Origin: Isoptericola cucumis
GTDB lineage: Bacteria; Actinomycetota; Actinomycetes; Actinomycetales; Cellulomonadaceae
Direction of reading: 5' to 3'
NCBI RefSeq assembly: GCF_014635665.1
Contig: NZ_BMDG01000013.1
Coordinates: forward strand, 106,847 to 170,846
Length of the DNA: 64,000 nucleotides
Position 1 is the first letter of the stretch, and the number at the start of each line of letters is the position of its first letter. Under the pieces are notes generated by a model. That model searched no databases and was not told where the DNA came from. It was given only the letters and a program-made list of their open reading frames with translations. Positions 25,909-34,817 of the stretch are shown here, piece after piece. The translations under genes and the position numbers were made by a program.

Positions 25909-27299
25909 GCGCCGCCGGCGGCGGCGGCCTCGCCCGCCTGCGCGACCGCCGCCTGGTGGGAGAGCCCACCCGGGCGCAGACCGTCGCCTACGGGGCGTCG
26001 GCGTTCCCGGCCAACCTGCTGCTGCAGACGTTCTCCGCGTTCGTCGTGTACTTCTACGTCGACCGGCTCGGCGTCCCGGCGGGCTGGGTGGCCGGCGCGA
26101 TGATCGCGCACGGCATCCTCAACGCGCTGCTCAACCCGGTGGTGGGCGCCGCGTCCGACCGGCGCCGCACGCGCTGGGGCCGTCGCGTGCCGTGGATCGG
26201 GCTGGGCGTCGTGCCGCTCGTCGTGGCGTTCGCGCTGGTGTGGATGCCGCCGCCGCTGCCGCCGGCGGGCCTGGTCGTCTGGTTCCTCGTGGTCGTGGCG
26301 ATCTACGACGTCGCGTACGTCGCGGTGGTGCTCAACGTGTCCGCGCTGTTCCCGGAGATCTTCCGCACGACGGCCGAGCGTGCGCGGGGCAACTCCCCGC
26401 GCCAGCTGTTCGCGCTGGTCGGCATGATCCTCGGCACCGCCGGAGCGCCCCTGCTGTACGACTCCGTGGGCTGGGCCGCGATGGGCCTCGTCCTGGCCGT
26501 CGTGAGCCTGGGCTTCTTCTGCTGGTCGGTCGTCGGGATGGTCGAGCGCCCGGTGGACCTGGCGGCGGTGCGCGAGCGGGAGGCCGCCGTCGGCCTGGGC
26601 GACCAGCTGCGGTACACGTTCGCCAACCGGGCGTTCGTCACCTACGTGCTCGGTTCGCTGCTGCTGCAGAGCACGACGGCGATCCTGCTGGCCGGCGTCC
26701 CGTTCTACGTGCGGTACACCGTCGGCGGGACGGACGCCGACGCGACGCTGCTGCTGGCGCCGATCTTCGTCGCCGCGATCCCCGCGATCGTCGGCTGGTC
26801 GTGGGTGGTGCGCCGGGTCGGCCCGCGCACCGCCATGCTCGCCGTCGTCGTGGTCTACGGCCTCGCGACCTGCCTGTACCTGATCCCGACGACCGTGATC
26901 GGGGCGGCGGCCGCCGGGCTCGCGGTCGGCCTCGGCGTGGCCGGGCTCATGCAGGTGCTCGAGGTCGCCCTCGGTCAGGTCATCGACGACGACGAGACCC
27001 GCACCGGCCTGCGACGCGAGGGCATGTACTTCGGCGCGAACGGCTTCGTGGTGCGCGGGTCGGTGGTCGTGCAGGCGGTGGTCCTGGCCGTCGTGCTCGG
27101 CGCGAGCGGGTACGTCGAGGGCGCTGCCGCCCAGGCGCCCGAGGTGGCGACCGGCGTGCGGCTCCTCATCGGCGCCGTGCCGGTGGTGCTGGCCGCCGCA
27201 GCGTTCGTCTGCTTCTGGCTGTACCCGCTGCGCGGGCGGGACGACGCCGCGGTGGCCGCCGCGGAGTCGTCGCCGACGGCCGGTGACCTGACCGTGTGA
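25905..27299 (+). CDS. Sugar:cation symporter, GPH/MelB-like MFS
   Basis: A 464-residue transporter with twelve predicted helices. The GPH family pattern is visible: VAYGASAFPANLLLQTF in helix 1, HGILNALLNPVVGAASDRRR-type loop 2-3 with the WGRRVPWIGLG arm, and a large central loop. Relatives import melibiose, glucuronides or other glycosides with Na+ or H+. It probably supplies the substrate for the coupled ChbG-like deacetylase and ROK protein. ATG overlaps the deacetylase stop (ATGA). A hydrophilic tail of ~20 residues ends the protein. Confidence 0.85.
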   Translation: MSAAGGGGLARLRDRRLVGEPTRAQTVAYGASAFPANLLLQTFSAFVVYFYVDRLGVPAGWVAGAMIAHGILNALLNPVVGAASDRRRTRWGRRVPWIGLGVVPLVVAFALVWMPPPLPPAGLVVWFLVVVAIYDVAYVAVVLNVSALFPEIFRTTAERARGNSPRQLFALVGMILGTAGAPLLYDSVGWAAMGLVLAVVSLGFFCWSVVGMVERPVDLAAVREREAAVGLGDQLRYTFANRAFVTYVLGSLLLQSTTAILLAGVPFYVRYTVGGTDADATLLLAPIFVAAIPAIVGWSWVVRRVGPRTAMLAVVVVYGLATCLYLIPTTVIGAAAAGLAVGLGVAGLMQVLEVALGQVIDDDETRTGLRREGMYFGANGFVVRGSVVVQAVVLAVVLGASGYVEGAAAQAPEVATGVRLLIGAVPVVLAAAAFVCFWLYPLRGRDDAAVAAAESSPTAGDLTV

Positions 27300-27408
27300 G
27301 CCGCACCATCGGTGAGGTCGGCCACGAACGGCAGCCGGGGAGCCGGTCGACCCGTGGGGCCCTCGTAGCGTGGACGGTCCACCACCAGCACGCACGACCG
27401 GAGGACCG

Positions 27409-27942
27409 ATGACCACGCCGACGACCTCGAGGCGCACCCGCGCCCTGGCGGCGGGAGCCCTGCTCGCCGCCCTCGCGCTCACCGGCTGCTCGGGCACGTC
27501 GGACGACGACGCCGCGGCGGGCCCGGAGTCGCAGGAGCCCACGGCCGAGCCGTCGAACCAGCCGTCGACCGGGAGCACACCGCTCGTGGTCCGGTACTCC
27601 GACGAGCACAAGACCGTGATCACGGTCGCCCCGGACCAGCTGGCCGCGCTGACCGGTGTCACGGTCGACGGCGGCGGGGCCCGGGCCGTCGACGACGCCG
27701 TGGCGGCGCTCGCGGACGCGGGCACCTGGTCGTCGTCCCCGGAGACGGCCGACCACGTGGACGTCGTCACGGAGGCTGCCGAGCGCGAGTCCGACCGGCT
27801 GCGCGGCATCCTCACGGGTGCGTCGCACGGCGAGGACGTCGGGCTGCGCCTCGTGGTCAAGCACGACCGGCACGCGGACGTCGCGCACTTCAGCGGCCAC
27901 CACGACGACGGCGACCAGGAAAACGACCAGGACGAGGACTGA
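27409..27942 (+). CDS. Secreted lipoprotein, hypothetical
   Basis: A 177-residue lipoprotein precursor. The signal is RRTRALAAGALLAALALTGC, a lipobox with the modified cysteine at about residue 28. A Ser/Glu/Pro-rich linker and a small domain follow, containing PLVVRYSDEHKTVITVAPDQL. The tail is His/Asp/Glu-rich (HHDDGDQENDQDED) and could bind cations. No family was recognised. A GGAGGA ribosome site supports ATG 27409 over an in-frame start 13 codons earlier. It stands alone, convergent with the GH13 gene. Confidence 0.75.
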   Translation: MTTPTTSRRTRALAAGALLAALALTGCSGTSDDDAAAGPESQEPTAEPSNQPSTGSTPLVVRYSDEHKTVITVAPDQLAALTGVTVDGGGARAVDDAVAALADAGTWSSSPETADHVDVVTEAAERESDRLRGILTGASHGEDVGLRLVVKHDRHADVAHFSGHHDDGDQENDQDED

Positions 27943-27949
27943 CGGCCGG

Positions 27950-27980
27950 CGGGCCCGTCGGGGTCGCCCCGACGGGCCCG
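27950..27980. terminator. Bidirectional hairpin between lipoprotein and GH13 genes
   Basis: A 14-bp perfect stem (27950-27963 with 27967-27980) and three-base loop lie between convergent genes. There is no T-run. Confidence 0.65.
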
Positions 27981-27987
27981 GTGGCGC

Positions 27988-29679
27988 TCAGCGCGCCATG
28001 ACCCACGCCGTCGTCGCGCCGGGCAGGACGCCGCCGTCGAGCGGCGCGCTGCTCAGCAGCACCTCCCCGTCGGGGAGGGGGACCGGGGCGTCGCCGAAGT
28101 TGGTGACGCTCACCCAGCCGTTCGGGCGGCGGAACGCGAGCACGTCGGCAGGCCCGGTCTCGAGCCACTCCAGCTCCTCGCCCGTCTGGAGCTTGCGGCG
28201 CAGCGCGAGGGCCGCGCGGTACAGCTCCAGCGTCGAGCCCTCGACCCCGTCCTGCGCACCCGCCGCGTGGTCGGCGAACCACGCCGGCTGCGGCAGGTGG
28301 GCCGGCCCGTCGCCGAAGCCGAACGACGGACCGTCCGTCGTCCACGGCAGCGGCACCCGGCAACCGTCGCGGCCCATGTCCACGCCGGGGTTGCGGAAGA
28401 ACGACGGGTCCTGACGCTCGTCGTCGGGGATGTCCGCCACCTCGTGCAGACCCAGCTCCTCGCCCTGGTACAGGTATGACGACCCGGGCAGCGCGAGCTC
28501 GAGCATCGTCGCCGCGCGGGCCCTGGCCAACCCGGCCGCGCGGTCGAGCTCCCGCTCCGGTCCGCCGGCGAGGAGCCACTCGGCGCCGCCCTTGCCGGGC
28601 CGGTCGCCGCGGGGCGGCAGGCCGTACCGGGTCGCGTGGCGGACCACGTCGTGGTTGGAGAAGACCCACGTGGTCGAGGAGCCGGACGTCGCCGCGAGCT
28701 CCAGGTTGGCCGTGATGATGCGGCGGAACTGCGCGGCGTCGAAGTCGGCCTCGAGCAGGTCGAAGTTGAACGCCTGCCCCAGGCCCTCCTTGCTGGCGTA
28801 GCGGGCGCGGCGCTCCGCGGACTCCACCCACGCCTCGGCGACGGCCGTGCGCGGCGGGTCGTACGCGTCGAAGACCTCGCGCCACCCGGCGTACACCTCG
28901 TGCACGTCGTCGCGGTCGAACAGCGGGTGCCGGCCGTCGCGCGGCATCGCCTCGAGCTCCGCCTGGGGCGGGAGGGGCTCGCCGGGCGCCGGGAGGTCCT
29001 TGGTGAGCATGTGCGCCACGTCGATGCGGAAGCCGTCGACGCCCCGGTCGGACCAGAACCGCAGCGTGTGCAGGAAGTCTTCGCGCACCTCGGGGTTGTC
29101 CCAGTTGAGGTCGGGCTGCTCGGTCGCGAAGTGGTGGAAGTACCACTGCCCGTCGCCCACGGGCTCCCACGCGGGACCGCCGAACGTCGAGGTCCAGTCG
29201 GCGGGCGGGAGCTCGCCGTCCGCGCCCAGGCCGTCGCGGAAGATGTAGCGGTCGCGCGCCGGCGAGCCCTTCGGCGAGGCGAGGGCCTCGCGGAACCACT
29301 CGTGCAGGTCCGAGGTGTGGTTGGGGACGATGTCGACGACGACGCGGATGCCGGCGCCGTGCAGCGCGGCCACCATCTCGTCGAAGTCGTCGAGGGTGCC
29401 GATCCGGGGGTCGACGTCGCGGTAGTCCGCGACGTCGTACCCGCCGTCGGCGAGCGCCGAGGGGTAGAACGGGCTGAGCCACACCGCGTCGATCCCCAGG
29501 GCGGCGAGGTAGTCCGCGCGGGAGGTGATGCCGCGCAGGTTGCCGATGCCGTCGCCGTCCGAGTCCGCGAAGCTGCGGGGGTAGATCTGGTAGACGGCGG
29601 CCTGGCGCCACCAGGTCGGGTCGGACGCGGCGTCGGAGCCGTCGCCCTTCGCGGCGGGAACGTCCAGCAGGTCGGTCAT
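27988..29679 (-). CDS. GH13 alpha-glucosidase (oligo-1,6-glucosidase-like), cytosolic
   Basis: Hydrolyses alpha-glucosidic bonds of imported oligosaccharides. The 563-residue protein lacks a signal peptide and opens WWRQAAVYQIYPRSFADSDG. GH13 regions are visible: VVVDIVPNHTSD, nucleophile aspartate in GFRIDVAHML (about residue 217), acid/base glutamate in AVAEAWV, and the transition-state aspartate in VFSNHDVVR. Also present is GSSYLYQGEELGL. The absence of a secretion signal fits intracellular action on sugars brought in by the ABC genes just upstream in the same direction. Specificity for alpha-1,4 or 1,6 bonds cannot be settled by eye. Confidence 0.92.
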   Translation of the reverse strand: MTDLLDVPAAKGDGSDAASDPTWWRQAAVYQIYPRSFADSDGDGIGNLRGITSRADYLAALGIDAVWLSPFYPSALADGGYDVADYRDVDPRIGTLDDFDEMVAALHGAGIRVVVDIVPNHTSDLHEWFREALASPKGSPARDRYIFRDGLGADGELPPADWTSTFGGPAWEPVGDGQWYFHHFATEQPDLNWDNPEVREDFLHTLRFWSDRGVDGFRIDVAHMLTKDLPAPGEPLPPQAELEAMPRDGRHPLFDRDDVHEVYAGWREVFDAYDPPRTAVAEAWVESAERRARYASKEGLGQAFNFDLLEADFDAAQFRRIITANLELAATSGSSTTWVFSNHDVVRHATRYGLPPRGDRPGKGGAEWLLAGGPERELDRAAGLARARAATMLELALPGSSYLYQGEELGLHEVADIPDDERQDPSFFRNPGVDMGRDGCRVPLPWTTDGPSFGFGDGPAHLPQPAWFADHAAGAQDGVEGSTLELYRAALALRRKLQTGEELEWLETGPADVLAFRRPNGWVSVTNFGDAPVPLPDGEVLLSSAPLDGGVLPGATTAWVMAR

Positions 29680-29721
29680 GGGTGCTGCCCTTCTTCGTGT
29701 GGTGCGGTCCGGGGGCCGGGT

Positions 29722-30621
29722 TCAGCCCTTCACGGCGCCCTGGGTGACGCCCTGCATCACCCAGCGCTGCGTGAACAGGTAGGCGACGATCGCGGGCGCC
29801 ATCGCCATGAGGTACGAGGCGAACGAGACGTTGTAGTTGTTGGAGAACTGGGTCTGGAACAGCTGCTGCCGCACGGGCAGCGTCTGCAGGGCGGGGTCCG
29901 AGATGATGAGTGACGGCATCATGAAGTCGTTCCACGCGTACAGGAAGGCAAAGATGCCGACCGTGGCGCTCATGGGCGCGAGCAGGGGGAAGACGAGCCT
30001 CCAGAACGTCTGCGCCGTCGTCGCGCCGTCGATGCGGGCGCTCTCCTCGAGCTCCGCCGGGATCGACCGGAGGAACGCGGTGAACAGCAGCACGCTGAAG
30101 CTCAGCTGGAACATGGTCGCCAGCAGCACCACGCCCGCGGGGTTGTCGAGGCCGAGTCGGCCGGTGAGCTGGATCTGCGGCAGCGCGACGACGGGGAACG
30201 GGATGAACATCGCGCCGAGCAGGTAGAAGAACGACCAGCGGAACATGCGCCGCTCCCAGTTGCGCATGATCGCGTAGGAGGCGAGGGCGGCCAGCAGGAT
30301 CGTCGCCGCGACCGTGCCTGCCGTGACCAGCAGCGACATCGCGAGGCCGACGGGGAACCCGGTGAGCTGCCACGCCTGTACGAAGCCCTGGACGCTGAGC
30401 GGCGCGGGCAGCGAGAACGCGTTGCCGTCGACCGCCTGCGCCGGCGACTTGAAGGCCATCGAGAGCGTCACGTAGAGCGGGAGCAGCACGGTGACGGAGC
30501 ACAGGACGAGGACGAGCGTGCCCGGCCTGTTCCACCGCTCCCGCGGCTTCCTCGCCCGGCCGCGGGCGCCGCTCGGGGCGGAGGTCTCGGAGCGGGGCGG
30601 CGTGGTGAGCGTCGTCGTCAC
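29722..30621 (-). CDS. Sugar ABC transporter permease, MalG type
   Basis: A 299-residue inner-membrane permease with six helices. The EAA loop contacting the ATPase is ELEESARIDGATTAQTFWRL-like, located near residue 195, and the protein ends QGVTQGAVKG, typical of the MalG class. It pairs with the MalF-type protein whose stop overlaps this GTG start (GTGA). No ATPase gene is in the operon; actinomycetes commonly supply a shared MsiK-type ATPase from elsewhere. Substrate is probably an alpha-glucoside, given the GH13 neighbour. Confidence 0.9.
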   Translation of the reverse strand: MTTTLTTPPRSETSAPSGARGRARKPRERWNRPGTLVLVLCSVTVLLPLYVTLSMAFKSPAQAVDGNAFSLPAPLSVQGFVQAWQLTGFPVGLAMSLLVTAGTVAATILLAALASYAIMRNWERRMFRWSFFYLLGAMFIPFPVVALPQIQLTGRLGLDNPAGVVLLATMFQLSFSVLLFTAFLRSIPAELEESARIDGATTAQTFWRLVFPLLAPMSATVGIFAFLYAWNDFMMPSLIISDPALQTLPVRQQLFQTQFSNNYNVSFASYLMAMAPAIVAYLFTQRWVMQGVTQGAVKG

Positions 30622-31538
30622 AGGGTGTTCCTTCCGCGGGTGACCGAGAGCTGGAGAAAGGCGATCAGCACGGCGACCACGAAGAAGATCGTGGCGTTGG
30701 CCATCTGGTAGGCGTAGTCGCCGCTGTTGAACCCGGTGATGATGGTCATCGCGACGCTCCGGGTGGACGTGCCCGGCCCGCCGTTCGTCAGGCCGACGAT
30801 GATGTCGTAGGCGTTGAGGAAGTTCTTGAAGCCGAGGATGACGTTGATGACCACGTAGCCCGCCATGAGCGGCAGGGTGATCCGCGTCAGCCGCTGCGCC
30901 CGGCTCGCGCCGTCGATCTCGGCGGCCTCGTACACGTCGCCCGGGATGGCCAGCAGGCCCGCGATGTAGATGAGCAGCGCGCCGGGGACGGCCTGCCACG
31001 CCGTGACGGCGACGATCGCGACCCACGCGAGGTCGGGGTTCGCCAGCAGGCTCGTGCTCAGGAACGGGATGCCGAGCGAGGTGCCCGCGGCCGGCAGGGA
31101 GTTCGAGAACAGGAAGTTGAAGACGTAGGCGATGATGATGCCGGAGACCACCATCGGGATGACGAAGACGGCCCGCAGGCTCACCTTCAGCCGGATGCGG
31201 GACGTCAGCCCGACCGCCAGCAGGAAGGCGGCGACGTTCACCACGAGCACGGTGACGAGCGAGAACCCGAACGTGAACAGGTAGCTCTGCCAGATGGCCG
31301 GGTCGCTGAACGCGGCGACGTAGTTGACGAGGCCGACGAGCTCCCAGTCCCCGATGCCGATCGAGTTCGTGAAGCTGAAGAAGATGCCGATGATCGCCGG
31401 GACCGGGATCGCCAGCGTGAACAGCACGAGGCTCGGCAGCAGGAAGAGGTAGTAGACCGGCTCGACGCGCCTGGTGTGATGAGGGGCGCCCCGCTTCGGG
31501 CGGGCGGCGCCCTTCGGGGTCGTCGTGAGGGTGGACAT
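30618..31538 (-). CDS. Sugar ABC transporter permease, MalF type
   Basis: A 306-residue permease with six helices after a basic N-terminal segment. Helix 1 is around YYLFLLPSLVLFTLAIPVPA and the EAA loop is VYEAAEIDGASRAQRLTRI. The short periplasmic region matches actinobacterial MalF homologues and not the long E. coli MalF. It follows the binding protein gene by 53 bases with no clear terminator between, and overlaps the MalG-type gene. It forms the translocation channel for the sugar delivered by the upstream lipoprotein. Confidence 0.9.
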   Translation of the reverse strand: MSTLTTTPKGAARPKRGAPHHTRRVEPVYYLFLLPSLVLFTLAIPVPAIIGIFFSFTNSIGIGDWELVGLVNYVAAFSDPAIWQSYLFTFGFSLVTVLVVNVAAFLLAVGLTSRIRLKVSLRAVFVIPMVVSGIIIAYVFNFLFSNSLPAAGTSLGIPFLSTSLLANPDLAWVAIVAVTAWQAVPGALLIYIAGLLAIPGDVYEAAEIDGASRAQRLTRITLPLMAGYVVINVILGFKNFLNAYDIIVGLTNGGPGTSTRSVAMTIITGFNSGDYAYQMANATIFFVVAVLIAFLQLSVTRGRNTL

Positions 31539-31591
31539 GAGCAAGACTCCTTCGTTCCGCTCCGGTGGCGCAGGGCTTCCTGACGGCGGGC

Positions 31592-32845
31592 CTACTGGCG
31601 CATCGCCAGGCGGGCCCAGTCCTCGTCGAGGGTGCGCATCGTGGTGCCCACGTCCTCGCCGAACGCGATCCCCTGCGCGTAGCTGGTGAGGGGGATCGTC
31701 TTGGGCACGAGCACCGAGGCGCCCTGGTAGACCTTCCCGGTGTCGTAGTAGTCGGTCATGCCCGCGAGGCGGGGGTCGGACGGCGGTGGCGCGTCGGTCG
31801 TGGGCGTGTAGCCGAGCTGGGACTCGTTGTAGGGCTCGATGACCTCCGGCCGGTACAGGTGCTCGAGGAAGTCGCGCGCGGCCTCCTGGTGCTGCGAGCC
31901 CTCGGGGATGATGGCGGCGAGGTCGACGTTGACGCGCACCTTCAGGTCCGCCGGGTCGTCGGTCATCGGCAGGGGGAACGTGCCGAGGTCGAGGTCGGGC
32001 GCGGTCTTGGCGATCTCGCTGAAGGCCCACGGCCCCTGGAGGTACATCGCGGCCTCGCCCTGGGCGAAGGCCAGGTTGCCGTCGCCGTAGGCGCGGCTCG
32101 GGGCGTCGTCGTTCACGTAGCCCGCGAGCTGCGTCATCTGCTCGAGCGGGCGCGTGTAGTCCTTCTCGAAGGACGCGGCCGAGCGCGGGCCGACGTCGGA
32201 CCCCTCGGCGGCGAGCCGGTCGAAGAAGTCGATGGTGTCGACCTGGCCGCCGACCGCATAGTCGAACCAGCCCTGGGCGACGGTCCAGTCGTCCTTGAAG
32301 GTGCCGTAGAACGGTGTCACGCCTTCGTCCGCGAGCGTGTCGGCGACCTTGATCAGCTCGCTCCACGTCCGCGGCACCTCGAGGTCGTGCTCGGCGAAGA
32401 TCGTCTTGTTGTAGATGACCGAGGCGGCCATCACGGAGTACGGCAGGGCGCTCGTGCGGCCCTCGCAGCGTCCGTACTGGTCCATGAGGGGCTGCAGGTC
32501 CGTGCGGATCGCGCTCGCGGCCCGGGTGTCGCCCAGGTCGCTGAGCGTGCAGCGGTCGACGAACCGTGCGACCTCGTTGTTGTAATTGGCGAGCATGAGG
32601 TCGGGCGGGTTGCCGCGCACGAAGCTCGCGGAGACGACGTCGACGCCCGAGGTGTCGAGCTCGACGCGGACGTCGTCCTGCGACGCGTTGTAGTCGTCGA
32701 CGACCTTGGTCATGTAGGGGATCGCCTCGCGCTTGCTGAAGGTGAACCTCACGGTCTCCGCCTCGCCGTCGCCGGCGCCGCAGGCCGTGAGGAGGCCGGC
32801 CAGCAGGGCGACCCCCAGGGCGCCCGCCGTCGCTCGTGCCCTCAT
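31592..32845 (-). CDS. Sugar ABC transporter substrate-binding lipoprotein
   Basis: A 417-residue extracellular lipoprotein that captures sugar for the MalFG-type permeases. The signal peptide ends LLAGLLTACG, with the lipidated cysteine near residue 22. The mature part has family 1 solute-binding features: NPPDLMLANYNNEVARFVD, LPYSVMAASVIYNKTIF and GEAAMYLQGPWAFSEIA. I chose ATG 32845, preceded by GGAG; upstream in-frame starts would run into the divergent promoter. It leads the operon and is controlled from the ROK-facing intergenic region. Confidence 0.92.
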   Translation of the reverse strand: MRARATAGALGVALLAGLLTACGAGDGEAETVRFTFSKREAIPYMTKVVDDYNASQDDVRVELDTSGVDVVSASFVRGNPPDLMLANYNNEVARFVDRCTLSDLGDTRAASAIRTDLQPLMDQYGRCEGRTSALPYSVMAASVIYNKTIFAEHDLEVPRTWSELIKVADTLADEGVTPFYGTFKDDWTVAQGWFDYAVGGQVDTIDFFDRLAAEGSDVGPRSAASFEKDYTRPLEQMTQLAGYVNDDAPSRAYGDGNLAFAQGEAAMYLQGPWAFSEIAKTAPDLDLGTFPLPMTDDPADLKVRVNVDLAAIIPEGSQHQEAARDFLEHLYRPEVIEPYNESQLGYTPTTDAPPPSDPRLAGMTDYYDTGKVYQGASVLVPKTIPLTSYAQGIAFGEDVGTTMRTLDEDWARLAMRQ

Positions 32846-32870
32846 GCTCACTCCGTTCGTCGTCGAACTA

Positions 32871-32899
32871 TGTTGGCGGCGAAAATCTAACACTAGAAT
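32871..32899. promoter_or_regulatory. Divergent promoter/operator between sugar operon and ROK repressor
   Basis: TGTTGG (32871-32876) and TAGAAT (32894-32899) with 17-base spacing form a rightward promoter for the ROK gene. The same stretch holds TGTTG...TAACA, an imperfect inverted repeat around GGCGGCGAAAATC. A leftward -10 CATAGT is possible at 32867-32872. A repressor here would control both directions. Confidence 0.45.
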
Positions 32900-32946
32900 C
32901 AACTCGCAGACCATACTGGTCCCACCCCACGGAGAAACGGAGCGCG

Positions 32947-34152
32947 ATGACGAACGGCGCGGAGGCCAGCACGCCTTCGACGAACCTCCTGCGACGGCTC
33001 AACGCCGAACGCGTGCTGCAGGAGGTCTGGGACGGCGAGCCGGTGACGGCGAGCGCCCTCATGGCCGCGACCGGGCTGGCTCGCTCGACCGTCCTCACGC
33101 TCTGCCGGACGCTCACCGACCGGGGGTGGCTGACCGAGCTCGACGACGCCCGCGCCGCCGGCGCCTACACGAAGGGCCGGCCGGCGCTGCGGTACGCGTT
33201 CCGCCCCGACGCCGCCCTCGTCGTCGGGGTGGACGCCGGCCAGCACCGGGTGTCCGCCGCCGTCGCGGACCTGCACGGCAGGGTCCTGGCCTCCCGCGCG
33301 GTCCACCTCGACCCGGAGAGCGGCGCGGACGCGCGCCGGGCCGCCGTCCTCGGCGCCGTCGACGAGGCGCTCGCGGACACCGGCCGGGGGGACGACGCGG
33401 TCGCGGCCGTCGTCGTCGGGGTGCCCGCCCCCGTGGCGACGACCGGCGTGCCGGCGGGGGAGCGCAACCCGTTCTGGGCGCTCATGAACCCCGGGCTCGG
33501 CGACCTGTTCGCGCCGCGCGGCTGGGAGACGGTGGTCGAGAACGACGCCAACCTCGCCGCCGTGGCGGAGGCCGAGCACGCCGGCGGGTCACCGGCGTAC
33601 GCCGCGCTCCTCGTGGGCGAGCGGCTCGGCGCGGGGGTCGTGCTCGACGGGGAGCTGCGCCGCGGACCGCGCGGTGCGATCGGCGAGCTGCGGATCCTCG
33701 ACCTCGTGCGCGGCGTCGGCTCCAGCGACGGCCTCGGGGCCCAGGCGAGGGAGGAGGCGCGGGCGGCCGTCGCGGACGGCGAGGCCGAGGGCACCCCGCT
33801 CGCCGCGGTCGACCCGCACCTGCTCGACGCGGAGCACGTCCTCGCGGCGGCCGCGGCGGGGGACGCCGTCGCCCGGCGGATCTGCGCCGGCCTCGCCGAC
33901 CGGCTGGCCCGGGTGTGCGTGGTGCTCGCCGGGCTGCTGGACCTGGACCGCGTCGTCGTCACCGGCGCGATGGCGCCGTCCCTGGGGCCCGTGGTCGAGC
34001 ACGCCCGGACCCTGCTCCCCGCCCACCTGCACGACCCCGCGCTCGAGGTCGTGATCTCCGACCTGGGCCCCGACGTCGTGCGCACGGGTGCCGTCCGGCA
34101 GGCGGTCGGCCTTGTCCGGGCCCACGCCCTGGACCGCGAGCTCGCCGGCTGA
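32947..34152 (+). CDS. ROK-family transcriptional repressor
   Basis: A 401-residue repressor. The N-terminal winged helix has NLLRRLNAERVLQEVWDG and the recognition segment ATGLARSTVLTLCRTLTDRG, then KGRPALRYAF. The ROK ligand domain follows: VVGVDAGQHRVSAAVADLHG, VVENDANLAAVAEAEH, LLVGERLGAGVVLDGELRRG and GAIGELRIL. The zinc cysteine motif is absent, as in some actinobacterial ROK regulators. It faces away from the sugar ABC operon and most likely represses it until a sugar or sugar phosphate binds. ATG 32947 sits behind an AGAAACGGAGCGCG ribosome region. Confidence 0.88.
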   Translation: MTNGAEASTPSTNLLRRLNAERVLQEVWDGEPVTASALMAATGLARSTVLTLCRTLTDRGWLTELDDARAAGAYTKGRPALRYAFRPDAALVVGVDAGQHRVSAAVADLHGRVLASRAVHLDPESGADARRAAVLGAVDEALADTGRGDDAVAAVVVGVPAPVATTGVPAGERNPFWALMNPGLGDLFAPRGWETVVENDANLAAVAEAEHAGGSPAYAALLVGERLGAGVVLDGELRRGPRGAIGELRILDLVRGVGSSDGLGAQAREEARAAVADGEAEGTPLAAVDPHLLDAEHVLAAAAAGDAVARRICAGLADRLARVCVVLAGLLDLDRVVVTGAMAPSLGPVVEHARTLLPAHLHDPALEVVISDLGPDVVRTGAVRQAVGLVRAHALDRELAG

Positions 34153-34172
34153 CCGCGCCCGCCCGGACCGGG

Positions 34173-34574
34173 TCAGCGTGAGCGCAGCAGCGCGATGAAC
34201 TCGTCGGCCATGTCGAGCTTGCGGGCGAGGGCGGCGCGGCGCTCGGTGGCCGCGACGAGATAGCCGGCGAGCCGGGCGCGTGCGTCGCCGCCGGTGTCGT
34301 CTCCGCCGTCGTCGAGCGTGCCCGCCTCGAGGACGTCGGTGATCTCCAGCAGCTCGGCCATCTCGTCGAGCGTGAAGCCCAGCGGCTTCATGCGCCGGAC
34401 CAGCAGGAGGCGCTCGACGTCGTCCTCCGTGTAGAGGCGAAAGCCGCCCTCGCTGCGAGCTGATGGCCGCACCAGCCCCACCTCGTCGTAGTGCCGCAGC
34501 GTGCGCAGCGACAGCCCGGTGCGGGTCGCCACGGCCCCGATGTGGAGGGTCGCGTCGGGGGAGAGCTCGGTCAT
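34173..34574 (-). CDS. MerR-family transcriptional regulator
   Basis: A 133-residue MerR regulator. The N-terminal helix-turn-helix has HIGAVATRTGLSLRTLRHYD, then EGGFRLYTEDDVERLLLVRRMKP and GFTLDEMAELLE. A C-terminal coiled coil follows (about 85-130), with no cysteine metal site, so the inducer is unknown. It is divergent from a SulP transporter gene, and a perfect 26-bp palindrome lies 53-78 bases upstream of its ATG. MerR proteins typically bind such palindromes to untwist a 19-bp-spaced promoter, so control of both genes is expected. Confidence 0.9.
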   Translation of the reverse strand: MTELSPDATLHIGAVATRTGLSLRTLRHYDEVGLVRPSARSEGGFRLYTEDDVERLLLVRRMKPLGFTLDEMAELLEITDVLEAGTLDDGGDDTGGDARARLAGYLVAATERRAALARKLDMADEFIALLRSR

Positions 34575-34626
34575 GGGATCCAGTCTGACCGATGCCGCGC
34601 GGTGCGCCCGCCGCCGGCGGAGTGGA

Positions 34627-34652
34627 ACTCTACCCTCACGTGAGGGTAGAGT
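34627..34652. promoter_or_regulatory. 26-bp perfect palindrome, MerR operator
   Basis: ACTCTACCCTCACG at 34627-34640 is followed by its exact inverted complement through 34652. TAGAGT at each arm end could serve as a -10 box in either direction. Position between MerR and SulP genes and size fit a MerR site. Confidence 0.75.
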
Positions 34653-34817
34653 CCGTGGCGGTCGCGGGCGCTCGTGCCCGACGTCCCCGCGGCCTCCTCG
34701 AACTTCTCAGCGCGACGACGCGCCCCTCGACCATGACCATCGGGGGAGGAGCGCCGTCACCACGACGCGTGCCCCGCCCGGGCGTGCCACCGGCCGCCCC
34801 GCGACGAACGGAGCCCC

